From Pontibacillus salipaludis (GTDB lineage: Bacteria; Bacillota; Bacilli; Bacillales; BH030062), in the NCBI RefSeq assembly GCF_014642405.1, contig NZ_BMIN01000001.1, forward strand, positions 360,658-424,657: a stretch of DNA of 64,000 nucleotides, in the 5' to 3' direction. The translations under genes were made by a program, and so were the position numbers. The notes beneath the pieces were generated by a model. It worked only from the letters and a program-made list of their open reading frames with translations. It was not told the DNA's origin and ran no database searches. The number at the start of each line of letters is the position of its first letter. Position 1 is the stretch's first letter. Of this stretch, positions 26,499-36,445 are shown piece after piece.

Positions 26499-26585
26499 AT
26501 GAGTTATGGTTATGGTGGCGGATTTGCGTTAATCGTTGTGTTGTTTATTCTATTGATCATCGTTGGTGCTAGCTGGTTATACTAA
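26499..26585 (+). CDS. YjcZ-family sporulation peptide, 28 residues
   Basis: A tiny reading frame with an AAGGAGG ribosome site. The product starts MSYGYGGGFALIVVLFILL and ends with a short Trp-containing tail after one hydrophobic helix. This is the YjcZ/sporulation small-peptide pattern (Gly/Tyr start followed by a membrane helix). Its own terminator follows and a SigK-like promoter precedes it, so it is probably made in the mother cell and ends up in the spore coat or membrane. Confidence 0.85.
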   Translation: MSYGYGGGFALIVVLFILLIIVGASWLY

Positions 26586-26599
26586 TCAGTAGCGTCTAC

Positions 26600-26630
26600 A
26601 GAGGGAGCTAAAAGATAGCTCTCTCTTTTT
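26600..26630 (+). terminator. Terminator of the YjcZ-like gene
   Basis: AGAGGGAGCTA pairs with TAGCTCTCTCT, followed by five T. Confidence 0.85.
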
Positions 26631-26711
26631 ACTTATTCACCTCATTCGCGTCGATGTTTCCTCATATGATACACTTACCTTATTCAATATGATTTGAAAG
26701 GAGGCTGCCCT

Positions 26712-27233
26712 TTGTTTGACCAAGCCTACATTGATTATCTAGCACATTTCCATGGCACGAGAGATTATTTTGAATGTCATGAACTTCTTGAAGAACGCTG
26801 GAAAGAAGATACACCACTAGACAAGAACGCGGTTTGGGTAGGCCTCATCCAGCTAGCTGTTTCCTTGTATCACCATAGGCGTAACAATTTCATTGGTGCT
26901 AAAAGAACCATTGAAAAAGCAGAAACCATTTTAACTAGCCATTACAACATCCTCGGTCAATATGGTTTAGATGCTAAGGCTTTACTATCTAAAATTGATT
27001 TAATTCGTGAACGAATCGACCAGCACAAACCTTACAAAAGTATAGAGCTACCCATTCTGTCTCCTGAATTAAAAGAAGCCGCCTCATTAAGATGTAAAGA
27101 ATGGGGAATTTCATATAATACCCCTAGTAACCTAGATGACGTTTCTATTGTGCACCGTCATTCTATGAGAGACCGTTCAGATGTTATACAAGAACGAAAA
27201 GATGCGTTGGTAGAACGGCAAAAAAATCGTTAA
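26712..27233 (+). CDS. ypuF: DUF309 family protein YpuF
   Basis: A 173-residue DUF309 protein. The signature HGTRDYFECHELLEERWKED near the N-terminus and WVGLIQLAVSLYHHRRNN are the family's conserved His/Glu helices, which suggest a metal-binding site. The start is TTG at 26712 with AAAGGAGG seven bases upstream. In B. subtilis it neighbours scpA. Function unknown. Confidence 0.87.
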   Translation: MFDQAYIDYLAHFHGTRDYFECHELLEERWKEDTPLDKNAVWVGLIQLAVSLYHHRRNNFIGAKRTIEKAETILTSHYNILGQYGLDAKALLSKIDLIRERIDQHKPYKSIELPILSPELKEAASLRCKEWGISYNTPSNLDDVSIVHRHSMRDRSDVIQERKDALVERQKNR

Positions 27234-27242
27234 CTAACGAAA

Positions 27243-27277
27243 AAAGCCAGCTCCTCCTTACAGAGGAGCTGGCTTTT
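27243..27277. terminator. Bidirectional terminator between ypuF and ribT
   Basis: AAAAGCCAGCTCCTC pairs with GAGGAGCTGGCTTTT; T runs exist on both strands. Confidence 0.9.
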
Positions 27278-27296
27278 CTCATTTTATAACCGAAGT

Positions 27297-27653
<357 letters not shown>

Positions 27654-27789
27654 TCATTATGAAAATAACTTTCCAATGATTGACAACAAGATGATTATAG
27701 AAAATTTATTTTAACTTCCTATTCGAAGTGTTTATATACAAAACTATTTAAAGTTAGCATCTTTGGACTTCCAAATTCGACAAACTTCC

Positions 27790-27882
27790 TTACTTTATCA
27801 CAAAAAGGATCCAATATACGACGCCCCATATCATACTCACTCCGAGTAAAATAGAGAAAAGGGTCCAATTCTTTTTCTTCAC
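27790..27882 (-). CDS. Small membrane peptide, 30 residues
   Basis: A GTG start with GGGAGGAG six bases upstream opens a 30-codon frame: a basic start MKKKNW, then one hydrophobic helix containing Trp and Gly residues and ending FVIK. A longer frame of 79 codons (27719-27958) covers the same place in another phase, but lacks a ribosome site and has no recognisable domain. The ribosome site supports the short peptide. Function unknown. Confidence 0.5.
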   Translation of the reverse strand: MKKKNWTLFSILLGVSMIWGVVYWILFVIK

Positions 27883-27948
27883 CTTTTACTCCTCCCTTAT
27901 TATAACGACATTCGTTAAATATGCAAGCCTTTCTCCACTCTAAAACAA

Positions 27949-28410
27949 TTAGTACCATTTATCCTTGATTAAACTGGCAGCGTCTTTCATAACTAAATAC
28001 CCATCTGACTGCTTACCCCTGATACTAAATGGAATAAGGTTAATAATAAATAACCAACAATTAAAAACCATCATGAATGAAATAATTGGATAAGGAGCAT
28101 AGAGGTAGATTCCCCACGAAATCACTGCTCCTCCTAAACTAAATAATGGCCCTCCTAATGATATAGCAATTCGATCCCCTGGATAGAAACCTTCCCGCTT
28201 ATCATAAGAAACCATAGCACCCAAGAAATACCATAAACCGATATGTATGCGATAGGACGGGTTCACTTGAATTTTTAGAGAGGGCCCACTTCCTAAAAAA
28301 ACCTCCACACGCTCCGCACCAGCTATCCTGGCCAATAAGGAATGGCCTAACTCATGCAAGAGCAAACAAAAAGGTGCAACTATAAAAACAAACCATGCAA
28401 ATACTACCAT
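27949..28410 (-). CDS. M50-family (site-2 protease-like) membrane metalloprotease
   Basis: A 153-residue membrane protein. The zinc motif HELGH occurs in the first helix at about residues 19-23, and the second M50 motif appears late as QSDGYLVMKD in place of NPxDG. Four hydrophobic segments can be seen. It is shorter than SpoIVFB or RasP and lacks PDZ and CBS domains. Substrate unknown; it could be a minimal intramembrane protease or a non-proteolytic relative. Confidence 0.7.
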   Translation of the reverse strand: MVVFAWFVFIVAPFCLLLHELGHSLLARIAGAERVEVFLGSGPSLKIQVNPSYRIHIGLWYFLGAMVSYDKREGFYPGDRIAISLGGPLFSLGGAVISWGIYLYAPYPIISFMMVFNCWLFIINLIPFSIRGKQSDGYLVMKDAASLIKDKWY

Positions 28411-28568
28411 CTAAAGGCTCCTTCTCTCCAAATCTATACATATTCTCCCCCTCTTCACCGAATATTGCAAGTCTACTGTTAAAAACCCCCACCCAGAATT
28501 TTCAATTTATTCTTCTGAAGGGCGAGATTGTTTAAGGATCGAAGCGGAGACACGCTAGTGCGAATGGA

Positions 28569-28648
28569 GCCGTTATGATAATGAGAGCTAGGGGTGACTG
28601 GGGAACGACTCGCTTTCCTCCACCTTAGACTCAACTAAAATTAACGGA
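28569..28648. repeat. GC-rich palindromic element, copy C (internal deletion remnant)
   Basis: About 80 bp from GCCGTTA to TAACGGA. The left arm GACTGGGGAACGACTCGCTTTCC is kept, then the sequence jumps straight to the right flank CCACCTTAGACTCAACTAAA and AACGGAAACATTCTCTCA. Copy F shows the complete arrangement. The whole middle is missing, so it can no longer form the long stem. Confidence 0.8.
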
Positions 28649-28699
28649 AACATTCTCTCAACTTTGTATTTCCCATATGGGGGTTAATACGGAATATAA

Positions 28700-28732
28700 A
28701 AAAGACTGTTCCATTTACATGGAACAGTCTTT
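28700..28732 (-). terminator. Terminator of ppiB
   Basis: AAAGACTGTTCCAT pairs with ATGGAACAGTCTTT; T run on the minus strand. Confidence 0.88.
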
Positions 28733-28742
28733 AAAGAAAATA

Positions 28743-29177
28743 TTAGTCTTCCCAAACTTTAACTTCTTGCATCACATCACCTGGATGAATGCGTAGTACA
28801 GTATCCATACCGTCTGTTACTTGACCAAATACTGTGTGCACACCATTTAAGTGTGGCTGCTCTTCGTGTACGATGAAGAACTGGCTTCCACCAGTATCTT
28901 TACCTGCGTGAGCCATGGATAGAGAACCCGCTTGGTGAGTATGTGGATTTCCTTCCGTTTCACATTTAATTGTGTAACCTGGTCCGCCTGTTCCATTTCC
29001 TTTAGGACAACCACCTTGAGCTACGAAGCCTGGGATTACACGGTGGAATGTTAAGCCATTATAAAACCCTTCGTTCGCTAGCTTTGCAAAGTTTTCAACT
29101 GTGCCTGGTGCTTCATTTGGGTAAAGATCAAAATGGATCACTTCACCATTTTCGAATGTAATTGAACCTTTATTCAT
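28743..29177 (-). CDS. ppiB: Peptidyl-prolyl cis-trans isomerase B (cyclophilin)
   Basis: A 144-residue cytoplasmic cyclophilin that speeds proline isomerisation during folding. Active-site features include [13 protein letters not shown] (catalytic Arg), [15 protein letters not shown] and the HTVFGQV turn. Length matches B. subtilis PpiB (143). It follows lysA on the same strand after 32 bases with its own AGGAGG site. Confidence 0.94.
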   Translation of the reverse strand: MNKGSITFENGEVIHFDLYPNEAPGTVENFAKLANEGFYNGLTFHRVIPGFVAQGGCPKGNGTGGPGYTIKCETEGNPHTHQAGSLSMAHAGKDTGGSQFFIVHEEQPHLNGVHTVFGQVTDGMDTVLRIHPGDVMQEVKVWED

Positions 29178-29209
29178 GTATAGTTCCTCCTGTAAATTAT
29201 GTTCTCTAT

Positions 29210-30520
29210 TTAGATGCCGTCTGGAGGAGTGTAAGGTAAATCTAATCGAGTCATTTCCTGATAAGATTCCCGTTTGATAACCAATTGATGAAAACCATTT
29301 TCTACGAAAACAACAGCTGATTTCGGAAATCGGTTATAATGATTACTCATAGAATACCCATAAGCCCCTGTACTAAATGTAGCTAAAAGATCCCCACTCT
29401 CCACTTCAGGGACATCTATATCCCATATTAACATATCTCCGGATTCACAGCACTTCCCTGCGATAGAAACAGTTTTGATCTTCTCTTGATTTAGCTTGTT
29501 AGCAACAACAGCTTCATATTTGGCTGAATATAACGCCGGACGTAAATTATCAGTCATACCCCCATCTACTGCAACATATGTACGCACCTTTGGAATTTCT
29601 TTAATAGATCCAATTGTATATAGAGTAACCCCTGCATCTCCAACAATAGCACGGCCAGGTTCAATCCAAATCTCAGGCAAATCAAATCCATAATGCTCCA
29701 CTTGTTCTTTCACTTCTTTCACTAATTGATGCACATAGTGAGAAAGTGGCAGAGGCTCATCAGATTCAGTATACTTAATTCCAAATCCGCCTCCAAGATT
29801 CAACACTTCAGGATAAAATCCGTACGTTTCTTTCCAAGAACCTAAAGCTTCGTAAAGTTTACGAATGGCCATGATAAAGCCATCTGTCTCAAAAATTTGT
29901 GATCCAATATGACAATGCAAGCCTTTTAAATTCATATGATGCTGATCTTGAAGTAGATATTTAACTGCTTCTTCAGCTTGCCCATTCCATAAATCAAAAC
30001 CAAACTTTGAATCTTCCTGTCCTGTTAGAATATAATCGTGTGTGTGTGCTTCAATTCCCGGGGTCACACGTAATAATACATCCATAGATGCATCCCTTTC
30101 AGCCAATAGTCCCTGTAACAATTCCATCTCCCAGAAGTTATCTAAGACAACACAGCCTATTTGGTGCTCAATCGCCATTTCTAATTCAGGAATGCTTTTA
30201 TTGTTTCCGTGTAAATGTATTCGTTCAGGAGGAAACTCAGCTTCAAGTGCTGTGTGTAACTCACCTTGCGAAACTACATCAAGACTAAGACCCTCATCTT
30301 TAGCTACCTGCAGCATTGCTATAGAAGAAAATGCTTTTGAAGCGTATGCAACTTGCGCTTGAACCCCTAAATCCTTAAACGTTCCTACAAAGTTACGAGC
30401 ATTCTCCTTAATTTTATTTACATCATATACAAAGAGCGGTGTACCATATGTTGAAGCAAGTTCAACTACGTCTACACCACCTATTTTTAAATGTCCTTTG
30501 TCGTTCATATTGTATACCAT
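29210..30520 (-). CDS. lysA: Diaminopimelate decarboxylase
   Basis: A 436-residue PLP enzyme that makes lysine from meso-diaminopimelate, the last step of lysine synthesis. K62 ([10 protein letters not shown]) binds PLP; the phosphate loop GGGFGIKY and the C-terminal CCESGD and [12 protein letters not shown] motifs complete the dimer active site. The ATG at 30520 has GGGAG nine bases upstream. It lies between spoVAF and ppiB, as in B. subtilis. Confidence 0.95.
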   Translation of the reverse strand: MVYNMNDKGHLKIGGVDVVELASTYGTPLFVYDVNKIKENARNFVGTFKDLGVQAQVAYASKAFSSIAMLQVAKDEGLSLDVVSQGELHTALEAEFPPERIHLHGNNKSIPELEMAIEHQIGCVVLDNFWEMELLQGLLAERDASMDVLLRVTPGIEAHTHDYILTGQEDSKFGFDLWNGQAEEAVKYLLQDQHHMNLKGLHCHIGSQIFETDGFIMAIRKLYEALGSWKETYGFYPEVLNLGGGFGIKYTESDEPLPLSHYVHQLVKEVKEQVEHYGFDLPEIWIEPGRAIVGDAGVTLYTIGSIKEIPKVRTYVAVDGGMTDNLRPALYSAKYEAVVANKLNQEKIKTVSIAGKCCESGDMLIWDIDVPEVESGDLLATFSTGAYGYSMSNHYNRFPKSAVVFVENGFHQLVIKRESYQEMTRLDLPYTPPDGI

Positions 30521-30552
30521 TCTTTTTCACTCCCATTCTACCCAAAACCATT

Positions 30553-30582
30553 AAAAAGAAGACAGAAAAGGCTGCCTTCTTT
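30553..30582 (-). terminator. Terminator of the spoVA operon
   Basis: On the minus strand AAAGAAGGCAG pairs with CTGTCTTCTTT, followed by T residues. Confidence 0.75.
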
Positions 30583-30643
30583 CATTCATTAGAAGATTAA
30601 AATAAATTTACCACACCAATACACGTTATTCAATAAACAAATG

Positions 30644-32116
30644 TTATTGGCGTTGGTTGTTTTGAGGTTTTACAATGCTTGGCCTATTCTTAGATAGAGG
30701 CACTGCCACGCGGAAAACAATTTGCATTAGAGCTCCAAAATTAAATGGAAGGAAAGGCCATAGATACGGTGTGTTCAACGAATTTGTCCGAGTTAGCAGT
30801 AGAATGTATAGTGTAAATCCTATTACAAATCCTTTTATTCCAAAGGCCGCGGTAATTAACAACAATATAATCCGGCTAATTTTATTGGCAACACTTAGTT
30901 CATAACTAGGTGTTGCAAACGATCCTATGGCACTCATAGCCACATACAAGATGACTTCAGGTATAAATAACCCTACATCAATTGCAATTTGGCCTATTAA
31001 CACAGCAGCAATTAGTCCCATTGCGGTTGAGAGAGGGGTCGGAGTATGGATGGCTGCGATCCTTAAGAACTCAATTCCTATATCTGCAATTATTAATTGT
31101 GCAAATACCGGGATGTTACTCTCATCGTGAGGACCAATAAATTTTAGGGATTGAGGTAATAAAGTAGGATCATCAACCATTAAGAGCCAGAAGGGCAATA
31201 AGAATACAGACATAAAGATACCTAAGTATCGAACCCATCTCACAAAAGAACCAACCATGGGCGCTTGACGGTACTCTTCAGCATGTTGCACATGGTGGAA
31301 AAATGTAGTCGGAGTAATAATCATACTCGGCGAAGTATCTACCATAATTAATACATGACCTTCAAACAAATGAGCAGAAGCTACATCAGGCCTCTCAGTA
31401 TACCTCACAAGAGGAAAAGGATTCTTTCCTTGACTGACGAGATATTCCTCGACAGTTTTATCTGCCATAGATAATCCATCTATATCAATATTCTTTATTT
31501 CTTCTTTAATGAGATTAATTAAATCTGGATCCGCTACATCTTGTAAGTAAGAGAGACAAATATCTGTCTTGGAACGTTCCCCCACTTGAAATATTTCATG
31601 GCGGAGTCTTTCATCTCTTACCCGCCTTCTTGTTAAAGAAGTATTTTCGATAATATTTTCTGTATATCCATCACGAGACCCACGTACAACTTTCTCGGTA
31701 TCTGGTTCACTTGGTGACCTCCCAGGGTACATACGCACGTCTACAATAAATGCTTCGCTATATCCATCAACAAACACAATGATTAAACCAGAGAGGAGCT
31801 GAGTCGTGGCTTCACCTAAATCTTTTACCTTTGATACTTGTTGATGCACTAAACGGTTCTCTACGATGGAAAATAATTTAGACTTATTATGCCGTTCAAC
31901 ATCGTTAATCTCTACTAATTTCTTCATTAATTCAATAATATATTGGGTATCACACATACCTGTTAAATAATAAATATCAATATCTTTTTCAAACACTTTA
32001 ATTTTCCGAAACCCCAAGTCAAATGAGATTCCTACTCCAACGCGATCTTTAAGAAACTGCTCATTTTCTCTTATTTTGGAAGAGATCGGTTGACTACTCC
32101 CTTTCTTCATTTTCAT
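30644..32116 (-). CDS. spoVAF: Stage V sporulation protein AF
   Basis: A 490-residue GerA-type A-subunit homologue. The N-terminal 290 residues are soluble; the rest holds five or six membrane helices with the PFPLVRYTERPDV and HTPTPLSTAMGLIAA segments of the family. SpoVAF sits in the inner spore membrane and assists germination and dipicolinate release. It overlaps spoVAEA by 23 bases. Confidence 0.93.
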   Translation of the reverse strand: MKMKKGSSQPISSKIRENEQFLKDRVGVGISFDLGFRKIKVFEKDIDIYYLTGMCDTQYIIELMKKLVEINDVERHNKSKLFSIVENRLVHQQVSKVKDLGEATTQLLSGLIIVFVDGYSEAFIVDVRMYPGRSPSEPDTEKVVRGSRDGYTENIIENTSLTRRRVRDERLRHEIFQVGERSKTDICLSYLQDVADPDLINLIKEEIKNIDIDGLSMADKTVEEYLVSQGKNPFPLVRYTERPDVASAHLFEGHVLIMVDTSPSMIITPTTFFHHVQHAEEYRQAPMVGSFVRWVRYLGIFMSVFLLPFWLLMVDDPTLLPQSLKFIGPHDESNIPVFAQLIIADIGIEFLRIAAIHTPTPLSTAMGLIAAVLIGQIAIDVGLFIPEVILYVAMSAIGSFATPSYELSVANKISRIILLLITAAFGIKGFVIGFTLYILLLTRTNSLNTPYLWPFLPFNFGALMQIVFRVAVPLSKNRPSIVKPQNNQRQ

Positions 32117-32675
32117 CAGCCCTTTCCAAAATCAGTTCAATTGCTTTTCTTGTTATTGGCACTCCCTTTTTTAAATCATCTTGACCATACATCTTGCCGA
32201 TATCTCCAATAGCAACTACTGTTGGGATGTCCAGCTCATCAAGGGAATAAACCGTATCACCGCTAATCCGTCCGATTTCCATTTCCCTCTCGCCTTCTTT
32301 ATCAACACCTTGGGCCACGATCTCCCCCTTACGATCAATTGCAAAAGTAAATCGAGACCACTCCCTATAGCGAGTATGAGAGGCCACTGCGATCGCTCCT
32401 ATAATGGTAATAGATGATTCTTTCGCAAGATCGAGTAACACACGTTCCCCTGGGCCCACACCTTGAATCCCTGCATCGTCTAACAAAACATAAACAGGCT
32501 CTTCTTTAGCTCTATTTACCGCTTTTATAATTTCTTCTGAAGAAGCAGTAGTTGGGTTAGCAGAATATTGAGCAAGAGAAGTGCCCCCAACCTCTCCCGC
32601 AAGGTAATCAATGGCTTTCCTGGCATACTCGTCTCCATCTGTGATGACAATAACTTTTTTGGAAAGCATATACAT
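32094..32675 (-). CDS. spoVAEA: Stage V sporulation protein AEA
   Basis: A 193-residue soluble protein of the SpoVAEa family. KKVIVITDGDEYARKAIDYLA at the N-terminus and the TRYREWSRFTFAIDRKG segment are typical. It lies on the outer face of the spore inner membrane in B. subtilis and takes part in dipicolinate release. It starts directly after spoVAE. Confidence 0.92.
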   Translation of the reverse strand: MYMLSKKVIVITDGDEYARKAIDYLAGEVGGTSLAQYSANPTTASSEEIIKAVNRAKEEPVYVLLDDAGIQGVGPGERVLLDLAKESSITIIGAIAVASHTRYREWSRFTFAIDRKGEIVAQGVDKEGEREMEIGRISGDTVYSLDELDIPTVVAIGDIGKMYGQDDLKKGVPITRKAIELILERADENEERE

Positions 32676-33026
32676 CTATCCTTTCGGTTTGAATATGAGA
32701 GCTACTAAAAAGCCAAATAATATGGCAGAAGCGATACCAACAGATGTTAAGTGAAAGATCCCTATTCCAATACCTAAAAGGCCGTTCTTGTCCGCTTGTT
32801 CCATAGCGCCATGTAATAAAGAATGCCCAAAACTTGTGATTGGAACGGTAGCCCCAGCTCCTGCAAACTCAATTAACTTGTCATAAATATTAAACCCATC
32901 AAGCACGGCTCCTGAAACAACGAAAGATGCCATGACATGAGCGGGGGTCAACTTGAATACATCCAGTAAAATTTGCCCTATAACACAAATCGCACCACCG
33001 ACCACAAATGCCCAAACGTAATCCAT
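32676..33026 (-). CDS. spoVAE: Stage V sporulation protein AE (SpoVAEb)
   Basis: A 116-residue membrane protein. The start is the ATG at 33026, whose A overlaps the spoVAD stop (TAATG) and is preceded by GAGGAGGG; upstream codons in the same frame lie inside spoVAD and are rejected. It resembles SpoVAC, with [19 protein letters not shown]. Part of the dipicolinate channel of the spore membrane. Confidence 0.94.
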   Translation of the reverse strand: MDYVWAFVVGGAICVIGQILLDVFKLTPAHVMASFVVSGAVLDGFNIYDKLIEFAGAGATVPITSFGHSLLHGAMEQADKNGLLGIGIGIFHLTSVGIASAILFGFLVALIFKPKG

Positions 33027-34048
33027 TATTGACCCTCCTCTCTCATTAAAACGACCCCATGTGCAATTGTTGGAATCGATTCCTTCTGTTGAACCATTGT
33101 CGGGCTCATTAGAGCACCTGTAGCTACAACTAATATACGCTGATATTTCCCTTTTTCTAGAGCTTGAATTAAATGGCCATATGTTACGACAGCCGAACAA
33201 GCACAACCACTCCCGCCCGCAAAAACTTCTTGATCACTGTTATATATCATTAATCCGCAATCATTGTGCATTTGATCTACATTGTATCCATCTTCTTTCA
33301 ACATATCTTTTACAATAGGACTTCCTACGCCTGAAAGGTCTCCCGTTGCAATAAGGTCGTAATCAGATGGTAATCGCCCCATATCTTCTAAGTGCGTCTT
33401 TATTGTGTCATATGCAGCAGGTGCCATAGCAGATCCCATATCAAATGGATCCTTCGCACCGTAATCCATTACTTTACCAATCGTAGCTGCTTCAACCCTT
33501 ATACTTGATTTTTTCTTACTTATTAATGCAGCTCCTGCTCCTGTTACTGTCGAAGTAGCCGTCTTTGGCTTTTGTCCTCCATATTCAGTCGGATAGCGAA
33601 ACTGCCTTTCAGCTGTAGCATTATGACTACTTACAGCTGCTACTATATGGTTAGCAAACCCTCCGTCCACAAGTGCACTACCTACCGCTAACGTTTCCAT
33701 TGAAGTTGAACAAGCTCCAAACATACAAAGGAAAGGAATAGATAGGGATCTGGCTAAATAATTTGACGTTACATTTTGATTTAATAAATCTCCAGCCAAA
33801 AATAGATCTACTTGTTCTTTGGTGATGTCTCCTTTTTCTATACATGATTGCACTGCAGTTTCCATTAACTTACGTTCAGCTAACTCCCAGTTGCCTTCAT
33901 CACAATGAAGGTTTTCAAAGCTCCGATCAAATGTTCCAGCTAAAGGTCCTTTTGCTTCCCTAGGACCAACAGCTGTACCTGTAGAATTAATATATATTGG
34001 GTTTTCATAAACCCACGATTGCTTTCCTTGTTTACGCATACAGAACAC
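33026..34048 (-). CDS. spoVAD: Stage V sporulation protein AD
   Basis: A 340-residue protein with a thiolase-like fold and no membrane segment. In B. subtilis SpoVAD binds dipicolinic acid during its uptake into the forespore. Conserved parts include [39 protein letters not shown] and the [14 protein letters not shown] stretch. It starts three bases after the spoVAC stop. Confidence 0.95.
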   Translation of the reverse strand: MFCMRKQGKQSWVYENPIYINSTGTAVGPREAKGPLAGTFDRSFENLHCDEGNWELAERKLMETAVQSCIEKGDITKEQVDLFLAGDLLNQNVTSNYLARSLSIPFLCMFGACSTSMETLAVGSALVDGGFANHIVAAVSSHNATAERQFRYPTEYGGQKPKTATSTVTGAGAALISKKKSSIRVEAATIGKVMDYGAKDPFDMGSAMAPAAYDTIKTHLEDMGRLPSDYDLIATGDLSGVGSPIVKDMLKEDGYNVDQMHNDCGLMIYNSDQEVFAGGSGCACSAVVTYGHLIQALEKGKYQRILVVATGALMSPTMVQQKESIPTIAHGVVLMREEGQ

Positions 34049-34051
34049 CTC

Positions 34052-34507
34052 CTAAATGATGAGTTTGATAACATATCGGATAATACCTACTACATAAGCT
34101 GCTACAACTCCAAAAACGATGACCGATCCAGCTAATTTAAACATATTCGTTGCAACCCCGAGCACGATTCCTTCACTTTTGTGTTCAAGAGCTGCACTTG
34201 TGATTGAGTTAGCAAATCCAGTAACAGGAACTGCTGATCCCGCGCCTGCAAACTGTCCGATTTTATCATAAACGCCAAAACCCGTAAGTAATGAAGCGAT
34301 TAAGATCAACGTTGTTACCGTGTAATTTCCAGCTTCCTTCTCGCTTAGACCCATAACGTTCATGTAGAGTTCCGTCAGCACCTGACCGAACGTACAAATA
34401 AGTCCACCTACTAAGAATGCCTTCATACAATTCCCAAAGAGCGCCGGTTTAGGTTGGTACTCTTTGATCGTTTTGTTATATTGCTCCTGATTAAACTTTT
34501 CACTCAT
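34052..34507 (-). CDS. spoVAC: Stage V sporulation protein AC
   Basis: A 151-residue membrane protein that acts as a mechanosensitive dipicolinate channel in B. subtilis. The start at 34507 has GAGG eight bases upstream; a GTG three codons earlier overlaps that site. The segment GAGSAVPVTGFANSITSAALEHKSEG is the family hallmark. Confidence 0.94.
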   Translation of the reverse strand: MSEKFNQEQYNKTIKEYQPKPALFGNCMKAFLVGGLICTFGQVLTELYMNVMGLSEKEAGNYTVTTLILIASLLTGFGVYDKIGQFAGAGSAVPVTGFANSITSAALEHKSEGIVLGVATNMFKLAGSVIVFGVVAAYVVGIIRYVIKLII

Positions 34508-34521
34508 TATAGTCACCTCAT

Positions 34522-34935
34522 TTATTTAACGAAAATCGTCCATTGAAACAATGATCCTGTTATTTTGCCTAACACGATCGCCATTAAAAACCATAGTAAG
34601 CTCCGTTCTAACCCTATACGTCTCGCTAAGATTGGAAAAACATTTAATACTTCTGTAAGGGCAGCTGCTAACATTCCTATAAACACACCATGGAACAAGC
34701 CCCAAACAGAACTCAGTAAAACAGGAAAACTAAAAGGGACATCATTAAACGTTAAAAACGTTCCCATTAACACCCCAAGTACAACACTTGCTTCATACCA
34801 CTTTGTATATCGGGCACTTTTGCTTAACTGAATGAGTCTGGGAATAATACCAAGTACCGTTAAGAAAGCAACAAATCCCGCTCCTACCGCAAGCCCACCT
34901 GCTAATCCAATAAAAAGTTCAATCAGTTGAGTCAT
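34522..34935 (-). CDS. spoVAB: Stage V sporulation protein AB
   Basis: A 137-residue membrane protein (about 141 in B. subtilis). The start is ATG at 34935, inside the 3' end of spoVAA with a 17-base overlap; upstream in-frame codons belong to the spoVAA region. It has about four hydrophobic helices, including the FIGLAGGLAVGAGFVAFLTVLG opening. Confidence 0.92.
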   Translation of the reverse strand: MTQLIELFIGLAGGLAVGAGFVAFLTVLGIIPRLIQLSKSARYTKWYEASVVLGVLMGTFLTFNDVPFSFPVLLSSVWGLFHGVFIGMLAAALTEVLNVFPILARRIGLERSLLWFLMAIVLGKITGSLFQWTIFVK

Positions 34936-35548
34936 GGTTCTTGTAGTCCTGATTGATTTGGTTTTCATGATAAGATACATACTGATCGAGATCCTGCTGG
35001 TATTTGTGCATCTCAATTTCAAGGGGGCTTGGCTCTTCATTAATTCGCTTCTTAAACAAGTGGTTAAAGAACAGAATCATTCCTACACCTAACCCGACAG
35101 AGTATGGAATTTGAAGCCATAGTGGGTGTTTTAGTTGATCACCCGTCAGTAAAAAGTGCAGGTGTTGGTGCACTTCCTCCATACTAACGTCAAAATGGAA
35201 ATTCATAATTGCCATACCAGCACCAATGAACAATAATAACCAAATCAAAATGACATATAAAAAAGCAGGTTTCTTTCGTTTAGATGGGATCATTACAATG
35301 GTTTGATTTGGGCCCATAGGTTGAAATTCGGCATCTTTGAACGTTTGACTTAGTTCATAGATAACCCGAAACACATCAATAATGACTATGTTCTTATCTT
35401 GTTTCGAAACGGTGTGAATCACCACTCGGTTTAGCTTTTCAGTTAACCTCTTACTAGCAGAAATGAGCGCTATATCAGATAAGTAAATAACCTGATGAGG
35501 ATATCCGTTTATTTTTTGCCGCATCCTTATATAAACGACCTCGCTCAT
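34919..35548 (-). CDS. spoVAA: Stage V sporulation protein AA
   Basis: A 209-residue protein with a soluble N-terminal domain (about 1-95) and two membrane helices (about 100-118 and 150-168). It is the first gene of the seven-gene spoVA operon, with an AGGAGGG ribosome site. Together the products import dipicolinate into the forespore and release it at germination. Confidence 0.92.
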   Translation of the reverse strand: MSEVVYIRMRQKINGYPHQVIYLSDIALISASKRLTEKLNRVVIHTVSKQDKNIVIIDVFRVIYELSQTFKDAEFQPMGPNQTIVMIPSKRKKPAFLYVILIWLLLFIGAGMAIMNFHFDVSMEEVHQHLHFLLTGDQLKHPLWLQIPYSVGLGVGMILFFNHLFKKRINEEPSPLEIEMHKYQQDLDQYVSYHENQINQDYKNHDSTD

Positions 35549-35581
35549 CTTCCACCCTCCTTAACAAGAAATATTTATAAT

Positions 35582-35612
35582 TAGTATGAGTTTCTCGCAC
35601 TAGAATCATGCG
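35582..35612 (-). promoter_or_regulatory. SigG-type promoter of the spoVA operon
   Basis: On the minus strand CGCATG (35607-35612), 18 bases, CATACTA (35582-35588). The -10 is a perfect forespore SigG box; spoVA is SigG-controlled in B. subtilis. Confidence 0.7.
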
Positions 35613-35644
35613 TTTACATGTTATGTAAAATGAAAGCAAATAGA

Positions 35645-35680
35645 AAAGGTGTCTCCTCATGATGAGGAGACACCTTTTTA
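35645..35680 (-). terminator. Terminator of the spoIIA operon
   Basis: AAAAGGTGTCTCCTC pairs with GAGGAGACACCTTTTT around ATGAT. It separates sigF from spoVA. Confidence 0.9.
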
Positions 35681-36439
35681 CTCGTTCATTTGATTTTTTA
35701 TGAAAGCTAAAATTTTCTTTTCAAGCCTTGAGACTTGTACTTGTGATATACCAAGTCTTTCAGCTACATCTGATTGTGTTTGATCTTTGAAATATCGTAA
35801 GTAAATGATTAGGCGTTCCCGTTCGTCTAAGGATCGAATCGCCTCCTCTAAAGCCATCTTATCAAACCATTTTGTATCCTGGTCTGCAATTTGATCAAGA
35901 AGGGTGATCGGGTCACCGTCGTTTTCATATACCGTTTCGTGGATGGAATGCGGAGCTTTTGAAGCCTCCTGAGCTAACACAACATCTTCTGCAGAAATAT
36001 CTAGTTCTTTGGCTAGTTCCTGAACAGTGGGAGCGCGCCCATAAACTTTAGTCAGTTCATCTTTTTTCTTCCTGATTTTATTTCCTGTCTCTTTTAAGCT
36101 CCGACTAACTTTTACACTGCCATCATCACGTATGAAACGCTGGATTTCACCGATAATCATTGGAACTGCATAAGTGGAAAACTTAACATCATAGGAAAGA
36201 TCAAACTTATCTACCGACTTTAACAAACCAATACAACCGATCTGAAACAAATCATCTGGATCATAACCCCGATTTAAAAACCGCTGTACAACCGACCATA
36301 CTAAACGCATATTTTTCTCAACAAGGATATTCCTCGACTCCTGATCACCTTGTTGACTTAATGCAATATACGCTTTAACTTCTTGATCCGATAATTGTTC
36401 ATGCTTTTTATTTTGTTTTAATTCCACATCCATACGCAT
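35678..36439 (-). CDS. sigF: RNA polymerase sigma factor SigF
   Basis: A 253-residue sigma-70 family factor, the first forespore-specific sigma. Region 2 holds RGYDPDDLFQIGCIGLLKSVDKF and YDVKFSTYAVPMIIGEIQRFIRDDG; region 4 ends with QTQSDVAERLGISQVQVSRLEKKIL. SpoIIAB holds it inactive until SpoIIAA is dephosphorylated. It starts six bases after spoIIAB. Confidence 0.97.
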   Translation of the reverse strand: MRMDVELKQNKKHEQLSDQEVKAYIALSQQGDQESRNILVEKNMRLVWSVVQRFLNRGYDPDDLFQIGCIGLLKSVDKFDLSYDVKFSTYAVPMIIGEIQRFIRDDGSVKVSRSLKETGNKIRKKKDELTKVYGRAPTVQELAKELDISAEDVVLAQEASKAPHSIHETVYENDGDPITLLDQIADQDTKWFDKMALEEAIRSLDERERLIIYLRYFKDQTQSDVAERLGISQVQVSRLEKKILAFIKNQMNE

Positions 36440-36445
36440 GACCCC

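Noticed and set aside
27719..27958. 79-codon minus frame
   Set aside because: No ribosome site or domain; a shorter frame with a good site occupies the same place.
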